A stretch of DNA of 60,069 nt from an uncultured Pelagibacteraceae bacterium (GTDB lineage: Bacteria > Pseudomonadota > Alphaproteobacteria > Pelagibacterales > Pelagibacteraceae). The DNA is taken from the NCBI GenBank assembly GCA_902614055.1, contig CACMJX010000004.1, forward strand, positions 1 through 60,069. The letters are read 5' to 3'. A program made the position numbers and the translations under genes. How positions within the stretch are numbered: the first letter of the stretch is position 1; each line of letters opens with the position of its first letter. Shown here piece after piece: positions 1-9,820 of this stretch. The notes under the pieces were generated by a model that made no database searches, was not told the DNA's origin, and saw nothing but the letters and a program-made list of their open reading frames with translations.

Positions 1-1
1 A

Positions 2-403
2 ATGAAATCTGAACCGAATGTATGGTCAATTGATCAACAAATTAAAGCTGGAGAAAAAGGAGCTGACTGGGATGGAGTAAGAAATTACCAAGCAGCAATT
101 AACTTAAAAAAAATGAAAAAAGGAGATCTTTGTTTTTTTTATCATTCTAATATTGGAAAAGAGATAGTTGGTATAGTCGAAGTTATTAAAACAGCATTCA
201 TTGATCCAACAGATAAGAAAAAAAGGTTTGTCGCAGTTAAAGTTAGATTTAAAAGCAGACTTCAAAATCCTGTAACACTTGAAAACATCAAAAAAACTAA
301 GGCTTTGGAGAACTTATCTCTAATTAGGCAAAGTAGACTATCTGTCATGCCTATTGATACTAAAAGCTGGAAAATAATTTTGAAGATGGGTAAGATTAAT
401 TAA
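2..403 (+). CDS. EVE-domain protein, probably 5'-truncated by the window edge
   Basis: A small protein resembling the EVE domain (thymocyte nuclear protein 1-like family), a PUA-related fold thought to bind modified nucleobases. The MKSEP start, the WDGVRNYQA stretch and the FFYHSN segment are the recognisable family pieces. Family members normally have a few residues (often a YWL-like stretch) before KSEP, so the ATG at base 2 is probably internal and the gene probably begins outside the window. It lies 9 nt before acs on the same strand and could be co-transcribed with it. Its cellular role is not known from this sequence. Confidence 0.8.
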   Translation: MKSEPNVWSIDQQIKAGEKGADWDGVRNYQAAINLKKMKKGDLCFFYHSNIGKEIVGIVEVIKTAFIDPTDKKKRFVAVKVRFKSRLQNPVTLENIKKTKALENLSLIRQSRLSVMPIDTKSWKIILKMGKIN

Positions 404-412
404 AAAAAATTC

Positions 413-2386
413 ATGACTAGGAAAAAAAAAGTAATTTCTAAAAAAACTAAAGAGACAATTTATAAAACTAGGAAAGAATGGATAAGTAAAGCCACCGTTA
501 ATAAATCTCAATATATAAAGAAATATAACGAGTCGATTAAGGACAACGATGAATTTTGGAAAAAAGAGGGAAGAAGAATTAATTGGATTAAACCTTATAA
601 AAAAATTAAAGACGTTAAATATAGTAAACGTGATGTTCATATCAAATGGTTCTATGATGGTACATTAAATGCCTCAGCGAATTGCATTGATAGGCATCTT
701 AAAAATAATGCTAATAAGACTGCAATTATTTGGGTAGGAGACGATCCTAAAGTTCAAAAAAAAATTACATATAAAGAACTTCATAAAGAGGTTTCAAAAG
801 CAGCAAATGGATTAAAAAATTTAGGAGTTCAAAAGGGTGATCGAGTAACAATTTATCTTACTATGATACCAGAACTTGCCTACACAATGCTTGCATGTGC
901 TAGAATAGGAGCAGTTCACTCTATAATATTTGGAGGTTTTTCACCAGATAGTATTTCAGGCAGAATTAATGATTGCGAATCCGATTATGTAATAACTGCA
1001 GATGAAGGTGTAAGAGGTGGCAAAACAATCCCTTTAAAATCTATTACAGATGATGCGTTACAGAGCTGTCCCAATGTAAAGAAATGTATCGTTGTAAAGA
1101 GAACAGGTACCAAAAAGATTGATTGGTACAATGATCGTGATGTTTGGTATCATAAAATGATAAGTAAAGTCTCAGCAAGATGTGAGCCTGAAGAAATGAA
1201 TGCTGAAGATCCATTATTTATTCTTTACACATCTGGTTCAACAGGGAAACCAAAAGGTGTACTACATACAACTGGCGGATACATGGTTTATGCATCAATG
1301 ACTCACCAATATATTTTTAATTATAAACCTAAAGATATTTACTGGTGCACTGCTGATATAGGCTGGGTTACGGGACATAGTTATATTATTTATGGTCCAC
1401 TTGCTAATGGTGCAACTACAATCATGTTTGAAGGAATACCTACTTATCCTGATACATCTAGATGGTGGCAAATAGTTGATAAATATAAAGTTAATATTTT
1501 TTATACAGCTCCAACTGCAATTAGAGCTTTAATGAGAGAAGGTGATAAACCTGTAAAGAAAACATCTAGAAAATCTTTAAAACTTTTAGGCACTGTTGGC
1601 GAGCCAATTAATCCTGAAGCTTGGGAATGGTACTATAAAACTGTTGGTGATAGCAGATGCCCAATTGTTGATACTTGGTGGCAAACAGAAACAGGTGGAA
1701 TTTTGATTAGTCCTCAAACTGGCGCAATAGACCTAAAACCTGGTTCTGCAACAAAACCATTTTACGGAATTAAACCAGAGATCCTAGATAAAGATGGTAA
1801 TGTTCTAAAAGGAGAAGCTCAAGGTAGACTTTGTATTTCACAATCGTGGCCTGGACAAATGAGAAGTGTCTATGGTGACCATCAAAGATTTATAGATACT
1901 TATTTTTCACAATTTGATGGCAAATATTTTACAGGTGATGGCTGCAGAAGAGATAAGGATGGATACTATTGGATTACAGGAAGAGTAGATGATGTAATTA
2001 TTGTTTCTGGACATAATTTAGGCACTGCAGAAATCGAAAGTGCGTTTGTAGCTCATCCAAAAGTGGCTGAGGCAGCAGTGGTTGGCTACCCACATGATAT
2101 AAAAGGAAATGGGCTGTACTGTTATGTGACTTTAAATGCTGGAGAAAAAAGTACTCTAGATTTAGAGAGAGATTTAAAACTTTGGGTAAGAAAACAAATT
2201 GGTCCAATAGCAACTCCTGATTTAATTCAATTTGCCCCTGGACTTCCAAAAACAAGATCTGGAAAAATAATGAGAAGAATTCTAAGAAAAATTGCCGCTA
2301 ATGAACACGGTCAATTAGGAGATACAACCACTTTAGCTGATCCATCGGTTGTTGAAAGCTTGGTAGACAATAGAAAAAATATTTAG
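413..2386 (+). CDS. acs: Acetyl-CoA synthetase (acetate-CoA ligase)
   Basis: A 657-residue AMP-forming acetate-CoA ligase that converts acetate, ATP and CoA to acetyl-CoA in the cytoplasm. The length is normal for the family. The adenylation signature [12 protein letters not shown] lies near residues 272-283. The C-terminal motif [11 protein letters not shown] contains K618, equivalent to the lysine that is reversibly acetylated in other Acs proteins. An unusually basic N-terminus of about 30 residues precedes the conserved part. The stop codon overlaps that of the convergent gene at 2383 by 4 nt. A sodium/solute symporter pair lies just beyond, which suggests acetate uptake coupled to activation. 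Confidence 0.96.
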   Translation: MTRKKKVISKKTKETIYKTRKEWISKATVNKSQYIKKYNESIKDNDEFWKKEGRRINWIKPYKKIKDVKYSKRDVHIKWFYDGTLNASANCIDRHLKNNANKTAIIWVGDDPKVQKKITYKELHKEVSKAANGLKNLGVQKGDRVTIYLTMIPELAYTMLACARIGAVHSIIFGGFSPDSISGRINDCESDYVITADEGVRGGKTIPLKSITDDALQSCPNVKKCIVVKRTGTKKIDWYNDRDVWYHKMISKVSARCEPEEMNAEDPLFILYTSGSTGKPKGVLHTTGGYMVYASMTHQYIFNYKPKDIYWCTADIGWVTGHSYIIYGPLANGATTIMFEGIPTYPDTSRWWQIVDKYKVNIFYTAPTAIRALMREGDKPVKKTSRKSLKLLGTVGEPINPEAWEWYYKTVGDSRCPIVDTWWQTETGGILISPQTGAIDLKPGSATKPFYGIKPEILDKDGNVLKGEAQGRLCISQSWPGQMRSVYGDHQRFIDTYFSQFDGKYFTGDGCRRDKDGYYWITGRVDDVIIVSGHNLGTAEIESAFVAHPKVAEAAVVGYPHDIKGNGLYCYVTLNAGEKSTLDLERDLKLWVRKQIGPIATPDLIQFAPGLPKTRSGKIMRRILRKIAANEHGQLGDTTTLADPSVVESLVDNRKNI

Positions 2387-3009
2387 ATTTTTATTAATTT
2401 AGAAAACTCTTCCTTAATATTGTCCCATTTCAAAATCATTGAATTAAGAACAATTTTTCTATCTAAAGTTTTCAATTCATTTGCGACAGGAGCCCAATTA
2501 TATAAAGCCAAGGAACTTTCATTGAATGGCCAAGATTTATAATATTCCTCCCATTTAATTTGATCTAATCTTTTTTTAAAACTTATTCTTGCTTCATCAA
2601 CAATTTCTGTTGGCATACCATTTGCGAGCTCTTTATCGAGAATATTATTGTAAATTTCAGATGCTTTATCTGTCTCTTTATAATTAAAAAAAACATTTAA
2701 ATATGAAATTGTATAAAAGGATAAATCCTGAAGCGCAATAGCATATATATTCCATTTGGCAGTGTTAATTGATTTTAAAAAAGTTTCATCATCAAAATGG
2801 AGAACCCATTTGGTGCCCATTCTCGTTTTTAAATAGTTATATAAAGTAACTTGAGATACCCAGGCAGATTTTTGCTGAATAAATTCCCGAAGATCTTCTA
2901 TATTTTTTATTTTTTTCTTTGGCAAAATTCCTTTGAACATCGCAACCAAATAAACCTTGAAGTCTTCAAGTTTTATATCTTTTAAGTTGAATCTGTATTT
3001 AAGGGCCAT
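2383..3009 (-). CDS. Conserved-looking hypothetical protein between acs and the symporter
   Basis: A 208-residue soluble protein with no signal peptide, no evident membrane segment and no motif I recognise. It is rich in aromatic residues (many W, Y and F, for example KWNIYAIAL and YYKSWPF) and in charged residues, which suggests a compact helical protein. It is convergent with acs (stops overlap by 4 nt) and divergent from the symporter operon, with about 120 nt between the two start codons. That position would suit a regulator or accessory protein of acetate uptake, but no DNA-binding motif is visible, so this is only a guess from location. Confidence 0.75.
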   Translation of the reverse strand: MALKYRFNLKDIKLEDFKVYLVAMFKGILPKKKIKNIEDLREFIQQKSAWVSQVTLYNYLKTRMGTKWVLHFDDETFLKSINTAKWNIYAIALQDLSFYTISYLNVFFNYKETDKASEIYNNILDKELANGMPTEIVDEARISFKKRLDQIKWEEYYKSWPFNESSLALYNWAPVANELKTLDRKIVLNSMILKWDNIKEEFSKLIKI

Positions 3010-3111
3010 TTATCTACCTAATACGTTGATTTATAATGTAAAAGTGACACAATATCGAGCATTTTTAGGGGTTTAAATATATTTGATTATCGGTATGGTT
3101 CTTTCTTTAAC

Positions 3112-3127
3112 CTATAGGAGAGAGAAA
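3112..3127 (+). promoter_or_regulatory. Strong ribosome binding site of the symporter operon
   Basis: The stretch TAGGAGAGAG about 6-14 nt before the ATG at 3130 is a strong Shine-Dalgarno match. Few genes in this window have so clear a site, which suggests high translation of the symporter subunits. Confidence 0.6.
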
Positions 3128-3129
3128 AA

Positions 3130-3396
3130 ATGTCAAAACAAGAACAACACTGGGAAAAAACCAGGAACTTGCTATTTATTACATTAGCAATTTGGTTTGT
3201 TTTCTCAATTGGCATCTTTCTTTTCGGAGCCGAAATGCAAGAATCAAGCATTAGACCATTTGGATATCCTTTAACGTATTGGTTTACATGTCAGGGATCG
3301 CTTGCAATCTTCGTCATTCTAATTTTTTGGTTTGCGGGTCGACAAGAGAAAATAGATGATGAATTCGGATTTACTGAAAGAGAGGGTGACCAATGA
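3130..3396 (+). CDS. DUF4212 small subunit of a sodium/solute symporter
   Basis: An 88-residue protein with two hydrophobic segments (about residues 14-31 and 49-67), matching the DUF4212 family that is found immediately upstream of one branch of sodium/solute symporters and is regarded as their small subunit. The motifs HWEKTRNL at the N-terminus and TYWFTCQGSLA before the second helix are typical. It overlaps the large subunit gene by 4 nt (ATGA), implying translational coupling. The partner is most likely an acetate or other short-chain carboxylate carrier; the substrate is inferred from the nearby acs. Confidence 0.88.
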   Translation: MSKQEQHWEKTRNLLFITLAIWFVFSIGIFLFGAEMQESSIRPFGYPLTYWFTCQGSLAIFVILIFWFAGRQEKIDDEFGFTEREGDQ

Positions 3397-5204
3397 TAAA
3401 AGGTAAATTTATAGATAATTTGCCAAAAGTCTACGGAATATATACTGGAGGATTTCTTGTATTTATTATTCTGATGGCAATAGCCGAACAAGCTGGAATG
3501 TCTGCAAAATTGATTGGTATCTTTTTTGTAGCTTTTACAGTTTTGATTTATGCTTTAATTGGTTGGTTATCTAGAACACTTCAAGTTGATGCTTATTATG
3601 TAGCTGGAAGACAAGTTCCAACTGTCTTTAATGGGATGGCAACTGCAGCTGACTGGATGTCAGGTGCATCTTTCGTCGCTATGGCGGGTGGAATTTATTT
3701 CAAAGGCTATGGATATATGGCTCTACTTGTTGGGTGGACTGGTGGATATGTACTAGTTGCTTCGTTGTTAGCACCGTATTTAAGAAAATTTGGATGTTAT
3801 ACAGTTCCAGATTTCATAGGAACTCGTTATGGTGGTAATCTAGCAAGATTTAGTGCAGTAATAGTTTTAACAGTTGCTTCATTCACTTATGTAACAGCAC
3901 AAATTAATGCAACAGGTACAATTGCATCTGTAGCATTAGATATTCCATTTGGAATAGCTGTTTATGTTGGATTAGCAAGTATTTTGATGTGCTCAATGCT
4001 TGGTGGAATGAGAGCTGTAACTTGGACACAAGTAGCTCAATACATTGTATTAATTATAGCTTACTTACTTCCAGTATTTTGGATTAGCAGTAAGTTGGGA
4101 GCAGGTTTCTTCCCACACTTTATGTTAGCTGATGAAGTTGCAAGAATTGCAGAACTAGAGGGTCAATTTGGTTTTGTTAAAAACTCTGCTGCTGATTTGG
4201 CAACAGTTCCAAAAGGTTTAGCTGGAATAACTAAAGCGCACTCATCAGTTAATGCAACTCCTTGGGCGTTTATTTCATTAGCAGTGTGTATGATGGCAGG
4301 AACTGCATCATTACCACACGTTATGATGAGATACTTTACTACTCCAAGTGTAAGAACTGCAAGAAGATCAGTAGGTTGGTCACTATTCTTTATTTTCCTA
4401 CTTTACTCTTCTGCACCGATGTTAGCTACATTATCTAAACTATCTTTGATAGACCCAACACTACCGACTGGAATTATTGGTAAAACAATTGCGGAAGTTC
4501 AAGCTATTGACTGGTATCAAAACTGGAACCAAGCAAACTTAATGTTTATCAGTGACTTTAATGGTAATGGAACTCTTGAGCTTAACGAGTTCTTTATGGG
4601 TGGTAAAGCTGTTGTATTAGCAACACCAGAGATTGCTGGATTACCTTATGTAATTTCAGGTCTGGTTGCTGCTGGAGGTATGGCTGCTGCCATGTCAACT
4701 GCAGATGGATTAGTATTAGCAATATCAAATGCATTATCTCATGATATTTACTACAAAATAATTAATCCAAAAGCTGAGACAGCAAAAAGACTGATCGTTG
4801 CAAGGGTTCTTCTTGTATTAATTGGTTTTGCAGGAGCAACAATAGCCGCATTGGAGATACAAGGTATCTTAGGTTCGGTGATATGGGCTTTTGACTTTGC
4901 AATGTCTGGACTATTCTTCCCACTTGTACTTGGTGTATGGTGGAAGAGAGCTAATGCACCAGGTGCTGTTGCAGGAATGTTATTAGGACTAATATCTGGA
5001 ACTGCTTATCTAATTTGGGTAAGAAGTGGTGGATCTGGTTTCTTAGGCATTACGCAACTTACTTTTGGAATAGTTGGAGCTGCCGTAAGTTTAGTTTCAA
5101 TGATTGTTGTCAGTTTAATAACTGCAGCACCGGACGCGGCTACTCAGAAAATGGTTGATGATGTGCGTATACCAAGTGGTAAAACGGTACTAGCACAAAA
5201 ATAA
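3393..5204 (+). CDS. Sodium:solute symporter, acetate/short-chain carboxylate type
   Basis: A 603-residue polytopic membrane protein of the sodium/solute symporter family, in the branch that pairs with DUF4212 proteins. The family features AADWMSGASFVAMAGGIY and the GGMRAVTWTQVAQYIVL region are present, with roughly 13 hydrophobic segments. An insert at residues 388-399 (DFNGNGTLELNE) matches a calcium-binding EF-hand loop exactly. It probably imports acetate or a related acid with sodium, judging by acs upstream; pyruvate, propionate or another substrate cannot be excluded. The gene ends just before a strong intrinsic terminator. Confidence 0.9.
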   Translation: MIKGKFIDNLPKVYGIYTGGFLVFIILMAIAEQAGMSAKLIGIFFVAFTVLIYALIGWLSRTLQVDAYYVAGRQVPTVFNGMATAADWMSGASFVAMAGGIYFKGYGYMALLVGWTGGYVLVASLLAPYLRKFGCYTVPDFIGTRYGGNLARFSAVIVLTVASFTYVTAQINATGTIASVALDIPFGIAVYVGLASILMCSMLGGMRAVTWTQVAQYIVLIIAYLLPVFWISSKLGAGFFPHFMLADEVARIAELEGQFGFVKNSAADLATVPKGLAGITKAHSSVNATPWAFISLAVCMMAGTASLPHVMMRYFTTPSVRTARRSVGWSLFFIFLLYSSAPMLATLSKLSLIDPTLPTGIIGKTIAEVQAIDWYQNWNQANLMFISDFNGNGTLELNEFFMGGKAVVLATPEIAGLPYVISGLVAAGGMAAAMSTADGLVLAISNALSHDIYYKIINPKAETAKRLIVARVLLVLIGFAGATIAALEIQGILGSVIWAFDFAMSGLFFPLVLGVWWKRANAPGAVAGMLLGLISGTAYLIWVRSGGSGFLGITQLTFGIVGAAVSLVSMIVVSLITAAPDAATQKMVDDVRIPSGKTVLAQK

Positions 5205-5218
5205 ACAATTCAAATTTA

Positions 5219-5245
5219 GGGGCGATTTAACTCGCCCCTTTTTTT
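5219..5245 (+). terminator. Intrinsic terminator after the symporter operon
   Basis: A perfect 7-bp GC-rich stem (GGGGCGA / TCGCCCC) with a 6-nt loop is followed by seven T residues at 5239-5245. It lies 15 nt after the symporter stop codon and is one of only two clear intrinsic terminators in the window. Confidence 0.93.
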
Positions 5246-5251
5246 AAAATT

Positions 5252-5602
5252 ATGTCTGCTAACTTTCACCCTCTAGTCTATATAATCGATTATATTTTGG
5301 GAGTAATAATGTGGACTCTAATTGGACGAGTTGCGATGAATATATTTCAGAAGGAAGATTCACAATTTTTTTTTATGAAAGTATTTGTGAAACTAACAAA
5401 CCCACTTATAAAAATATTTAAACCAATTACCCCAAATTTCATTATAGGACCTTTGGTACCACTTTATGTGGCATGGTTCTTCTACATGGGTCGTTTCTAT
5501 TTAATGCCTTATTTACTTGGTTATTCAGTTATGGGCATGCTTTCATTCCCTCTTGAGAGCGAAATTGCAAGAGAAATATATAGAATATTCAGTAAAAACT
5601 AA
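5252..5602 (+). CDS. YggT-like integral membrane protein
   Basis: A 116-residue protein with at least two hydrophobic segments (about residues 8-30 and 60-95) and the arrangement of a YggT-family protein: an N-terminal membrane helix, an amphipathic stretch with TNPLIKIFKPITPNF, then a second membrane region. The NPxxxxxKPxxP pattern is what links it to YggT. The function of the family is not well defined; links to osmotic stress and cell-envelope organisation have been proposed. It begins 7 nt after the terminator T-run, so a promoter would have to overlap the terminator or transcription arises by read-through. Confidence 0.6.
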   Translation: MSANFHPLVYIIDYILGVIMWTLIGRVAMNIFQKEDSQFFFMKVFVKLTNPLIKIFKPITPNFIIGPLVPLYVAWFFYMGRFYLMPYLLGYSVMGMLSFPLESEIAREIYRIFSKN

Positions 5603-5645
5603 TTCAAATAGAATAAAAAATTGATACTAATATTTCAAGTATCAA

Positions 5646-6305
5646 ATGAAAAAAATTCAAATTTCTCCATCAATATTATCTGCTGACTTCAGCCAGCTTG
5701 GCAATGAAATTAAGAAGCTAGAACAAGGTGGAGCTGACTTAATTCATGTCGATGTAATGGACGGTCACTTTGTTCCAAATTTAACAATAGGACCACCGGT
5801 AATAAAAAACTTAAGAAAATACACTAAGCTTCCGTTTGATGTACACTTAATGATTTCTCCAGTACATGAATATATTGAAAATTATGCAAATGCTGGAGCT
5901 GATATAATAACTATTCATCCTGAGGCTACTAAAAACTTAAAAGAATCAATAAATTTGATAAAAAAATTTGGTAAAAAAGTTGGGGTATCTTTAAATCCGA
6001 AAACCGAAATAAAAACTCTAATTAATGAAATAGAAAATCTTGATTTAGTTTTAGTTATGAGTGTTAACCCTGGTTTTGGTGGGCAAAAATTTATGCCTGA
6101 AGTATTAGATAAAATAAAAGAATTAAAAAAAATAAAGAATGAAGGTAAATATCACTTTGATATTGAAGTTGATGGAGGAATTAATTTTAGTAATTCAAAA
6201 ATAGTATTAGAAGCTGGTGCTGATATTTTAGTATCTGGAACTACAGTTTTTAAAGAGAACGGTGGTGATATCAAAATTAATATTGAAACACTAAAATCAA
6301 TGTGA
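5646..6305 (+). CDS. rpe: Ribulose-phosphate 3-epimerase
   Basis: A 219-residue TIM-barrel enzyme interconverting ribulose 5-phosphate and xylulose 5-phosphate in the pentose phosphate pathway. The metal-binding motif HVDVMDGHFVPN (near residues 35-46), the loop SVNPGFGGQKF and the VDGGIN motif are all present and the length is normal. It runs into the heparinase-family gene with a single-base gap and then purH, an order (rpe, heparinase II/III, purH) familiar from alphaproteobacteria, so the three are probably one operon. Confidence 0.97.
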   Translation: MKKIQISPSILSADFSQLGNEIKKLEQGGADLIHVDVMDGHFVPNLTIGPPVIKNLRKYTKLPFDVHLMISPVHEYIENYANAGADIITIHPEATKNLKESINLIKKFGKKVGVSLNPKTEIKTLINEIENLDLVLVMSVNPGFGGQKFMPEVLDKIKELKKIKNEGKYHFDIEVDGGINFSNSKIVLEAGADILVSGTTVFKENGGDIKINIETLKSM

Positions 6306-6306
6306 A

Positions 6307-7935
6307 ATGTTTTTTAAAAGTTCTTTTAATTATATCAATGAATTTTACTTTATCTTCAAAAACCAAATAAGAAATATTTATTTAAACTCATCTATATATA
6401 ATAAAAAAATTTCAAGAGTTGATGAAAATATCTTAGTTTATCAACCAAGTCTACATATACTAAGTTCATTAATAAAATACGAAAAAAAAAAAAAGAAAAT
6501 TGAAGATTTTAATGTTCAATCAATATGGGAAAATAAAGGTTTAAAATATAACGATTTTAGAAAACTTCATAGTTTTTATTGGTTGTTTTCAATAGATCTT
6601 AAATCTTCAAATGAAGTTACTCAGTCAATTATTACAAATTGGATTAAAAGAAATAAAAATTATGAGACAAAAAGTTGGGAAATAGATATTCTTTCTAAAA
6701 GAGTAATAGCTTGGATTTCAAATTCAAAAATAACCTATGAAGAGTCTAGAAATAATTATAAAAATAGTTTCAATGAAATAATCAGTAAACAAGTAAATCA
6801 TTTGATAAATGAAATTGATAGATCGCCTGATTTAAATGACAAAATGGTCGGATGTACAGCTATAACACTTACAGGAATAGCTTACAAAAATAGAAGATTT
6901 TTAGATTATGGCTTAGCTTTGCTTAAAAAAATTATCAATACCTCGTTTGATAATAACTACTTTCCAAAATCAAGGAATATAAGACAGATGATATTCTACT
7001 TAAAATATTTTATTTTAATAAGAGAGCTACTAAAAGACTCTCTTAATGATATTCCAGAGTACTTAGATGAAATAATTCATTATCTTGGTAAGTCTTATGA
7101 TTTAATTTGGGGATCACTAAAGCAAAATTTATTATTTAACGGTAATAGTTGTTCTGATAGCAAAGACTTTGATAAATATTTGTCTCTTTTTAGATATAAG
7201 TTTAAAAATGATAAGTTTGATATTTCAGGATATACGATCTTAAAAAATAAAAATGTAATCCTAGCAATGGATACAGGAAGTAACCCATCAAAAAATTTCT
7301 CTGAAAATTATCAAAGTGGACCATTATCATTTGAATTTTTTTTTAAAAATAAAAAACTAATTACAAACTCCGGTTATTTTCAAGATTATAATCACCAACT
7401 TAACTCGATTTCTAAATCAACTGCAACTCACTCAACATTAATATTGGATAATTCCTCAGCTTGTAATTTTAAAAAAAATGATAAGGGGCCAAGTACAGTT
7501 AATAAAGGATTTAGGACATTTGATAATGAAGTTGCTTATGAAAAAAATTACTGGAGCATTAAATGTTCACATGATGGATATTTATCAAGATATGGTGTGA
7601 TACATCAAAGAAATTTAGAATTTGATGTTGATAAAAATATTCTATTTGGAAAAGAAAAACTTATCAAAAAGAAAAATTTTAAGGTTACAAACTTTGAAAT
7701 AAGATTTCATCTTCTTCCAAATATTAAAGTAACACAACTTCAAGATAATAAATCTGTTTTAATCGAATTAGAAAATTCTGGTTGGAGATTCTTTTCAAAT
7801 GATGGATTGATAGGAGTTGAAACTGGACTATACTTTGGTAATAAAAATAAATATATTGAGAATCAGAATATTTTTATCTCGGGTGTAACTCAAAATAATG
7901 AACAATTAGTTGAATGGCAGATTAGTAAAATATGA
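6307..7935 (+). CDS. Heparinase II/III family protein
   Basis: A 542-residue protein that fits the heparinase II/III-like family: a helical N-terminal half with the SFYWLFSIDLKSS region and a beta-rich C-terminal half with GPLSFEFFFKNKKL and STATHSTLILDNSS (near residues 378-391). No signal peptide is visible, so a role inside the cell or at the cytoplasmic face seems likelier than digestion of external polymers. Alphaproteobacteria commonly carry such a gene beside purH, and its substrate there is not established. It overlaps purH by 4 nt. Composition is very AT-rich. Confidence 0.82.
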   Translation: MFFKSSFNYINEFYFIFKNQIRNIYLNSSIYNKKISRVDENILVYQPSLHILSSLIKYEKKKKKIEDFNVQSIWENKGLKYNDFRKLHSFYWLFSIDLKSSNEVTQSIITNWIKRNKNYETKSWEIDILSKRVIAWISNSKITYEESRNNYKNSFNEIISKQVNHLINEIDRSPDLNDKMVGCTAITLTGIAYKNRRFLDYGLALLKKIINTSFDNNYFPKSRNIRQMIFYLKYFILIRELLKDSLNDIPEYLDEIIHYLGKSYDLIWGSLKQNLLFNGNSCSDSKDFDKYLSLFRYKFKNDKFDISGYTILKNKNVILAMDTGSNPSKNFSENYQSGPLSFEFFFKNKKLITNSGYFQDYNHQLNSISKSTATHSTLILDNSSACNFKKNDKGPSTVNKGFRTFDNEVAYEKNYWSIKCSHDGYLSRYGVIHQRNLEFDVDKNILFGKEKLIKKKNFKVTNFEIRFHLLPNIKVTQLQDNKSVLIELENSGWRFFSNDGLIGVETGLYFGNKNKYIENQNIFISGVTQNNEQLVEWQISKI

Positions 7936-9476
7936 GCAATAAAATTAAAAGGGCAATCATATCTCTCTCAGACAAGTCTGAAATTAAATTAATATTAAAA
8001 ACCCTTAAAAAATATAAAGTGGACGTTTTAAGCTCAGGAGGTACGTCTAAAGAAATTAAAAAATTAGGCTTCAAGTGTACTGAAGTTTCAGAATACACTA
8101 ATACTAGAGAGATTTTGGATGGTAGAGTAAAGACTCTTCATCCAATGTTATATGCTGGTATTTTAAGTAAGAGGAAAAATAAAAACCATAAAAAGGAACT
8201 TAGAAAGAATAATTATAAAGAAATAGATCTAGTTATAGTTAATTTTTATCCATTTGAACAAACATTAAAAAGTACAAAAAATCATCTTAAACATATTGAA
8301 AATATAGATATTGGTGGTCCAACTCTTGTGCGCGCAGCAGCCAAAAATTACAACTATACAACAGTCCTTACTTCTCCTCAGCAGTACAAAGAATTTATTT
8401 TAGACTTAGAAAAAAATAGAGGTTCTACAAGTTTGGAATTTAGAAAAAAACTATCTCAAGAAGCATTTAATTTAACAGCATACTATGACTCCGTAATCTC
8501 TGAATATTTGAGTATTGAGAATAAAAATAATTTTCCTCAGAAGAAAACTATTCATGGAAACTTAGTTGAAGTTTTAAGATATGGTGAAAACCCTCATCAA
8601 CAATCAGCAATCTATAGCAAAAGTAAGAGCCTCGATATTTTCCAGTTAAGTGGAAAAAAATTAAGTTATAATAATTATAATGATATTTATGCAGCTTTGA
8701 ATATATCAAAAACACTCCCAAAAAACATTGGTACTGTAATTGTTAAACACGCTAATCCATGTGGTGTCTCAGTTAATAAAAATAAAATAAAAAGTTATAA
8801 AGAAGCTCTCTCGTGTGATCCAATAAGTGCATTTGGAGGAATTGTTTCATGTAATTTTAAAGTGAATAAAAAAATAGCATTAGAATTTAGTAAAATATTT
8901 TTAGAAGTAATTATTGGACTTGGTTTTGATAAAGACTCTCTAAAAATTTTAAAAAAAAAGAAAAATTTAAGATTAATTGATGCATCAAAATTAAAGGTAC
9001 ATAATTTAATCAATGTCACTAGTAACTTTAACTCTTTATTACTACAAAATGTGGATAACAAGTTTTTTAGCAAAGATAATTTTAAAGTCGTCTCAAAGAT
9101 TAAACCATCAAAAAAAATTTTGAATGATCTACTTTTTGCATTCAATGTTTGTAGAAATGTAAAATCTAATGCAATTGTTTTAACAAAAAATACTTCAACC
9201 ATTGGAATTGGATCGGGTCAACCCAGTAGGTTAGACAGTTGTAAAATAGCAATAGAAAAAATGAAAAAATTCCAAAAATATAATGACGGAGACATAATCA
9301 TAGGAGCATCAGACGCATTTTTTCCTTTCGTAGATGGAATAGAAACTTTGGTTCAAAATGGAGTGAGTGCAATTATTCAACCATCTGGCTCTATACGGGA
9401 CAAGGAAATTATAAAATTTGCAGATAAATTAGGCGTTATACTAGTTTTTTCAAAAACAAGACACTTTAAACATTAA
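7932..9476 (+). CDS. purH: Bifunctional AICAR formyltransferase / IMP cyclohydrolase
   Basis: A 514-residue enzyme for the last two steps of purine synthesis: formylation of AICAR with 10-formyl-THF and ring closure to IMP. The N-terminal MGS-like cyclohydrolase domain (about residues 1-195) contains SSGGTSKEI and DGRVKTLHP; the transformylase domain contains the catalytic KHANPCGV motif near residue 271. Length is normal. It is the last gene of the rpe-heparinase-purH run and its stop codon overlaps that of the convergent phhB-type gene by 4 nt. Confidence 0.97.
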   Translation: MSNKIKRAIISLSDKSEIKLILKTLKKYKVDVLSSGGTSKEIKKLGFKCTEVSEYTNTREILDGRVKTLHPMLYAGILSKRKNKNHKKELRKNNYKEIDLVIVNFYPFEQTLKSTKNHLKHIENIDIGGPTLVRAAAKNYNYTTVLTSPQQYKEFILDLEKNRGSTSLEFRKKLSQEAFNLTAYYDSVISEYLSIENKNNFPQKKTIHGNLVEVLRYGENPHQQSAIYSKSKSLDIFQLSGKKLSYNNYNDIYAALNISKTLPKNIGTVIVKHANPCGVSVNKNKIKSYKEALSCDPISAFGGIVSCNFKVNKKIALEFSKIFLEVIIGLGFDKDSLKILKKKKNLRLIDASKLKVHNLINVTSNFNSLLLQNVDNKFFSKDNFKVVSKIKPSKKILNDLLFAFNVCRNVKSNAIVLTKNTSTIGIGSGQPSRLDSCKIAIEKMKKFQKYNDGDIIIGASDAFFPFVDGIETLVQNGVSAIIQPSGSIRDKEIIKFADKLGVILVFSKTRHFKH

Positions 9477-9820
9477 GACTTAGCCCCAATTCTGTCAATT
9501 TTTGCGGCAAGCACAAAATCACTTTCATGAAGCCCGTTAATAGCATGCGTTTGTATTTTTATTTTTGCATATCCCCAACCAAACCATATATCTGGGTGAT
9601 GACCTTCTTGTTCTGCAATTTCGCCAACTTTATTTACAAATGATTGACTTTCTAAAAAATTATTAAATTTAAAATTCTTAATAATATAATAGTCTTTTTC
9701 ATCTACAGACTCCACATCCCATCCATCAACTTTTTTAAGATACTTGTGAATTTCCTCTAAATTAAAACTAGGAATACCTCCTTCGCAAGGTATGCACTTT
9801 TTATCTGCTAAATCATTCAT
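9473..9820 (-). CDS. phhB: Pterin-4a-carbinolamine dehydratase
   Basis: A 115-residue protein of the PCD/DCoH family, which dehydrates 4a-hydroxytetrahydropterin and regenerates the pterin cofactor of aromatic amino acid hydroxylases. The N-terminal CxxCEGG pattern and the active-site motif EGHHPDI (near residues 67-73) are clear. I chose the ATG at 9820 (MNDLADKKC) because it matches the family start; an in-frame ATG at 9829 would add three residues. The start overlaps the end of the preceding sulfotransferase gene by 8 nt. No pterin-dependent hydroxylase gene is seen in the window. Confidence 0.93.
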   Translation of the reverse strand: MNDLADKKCIPCEGGIPSFNLEEIHKYLKKVDGWDVESVDEKDYYIIKNFKFNNFLESQSFVNKVGEIAEQEGHHPDIWFGWGYAKIKIQTHAINGLHESDFVLAAKIDRIGAKS

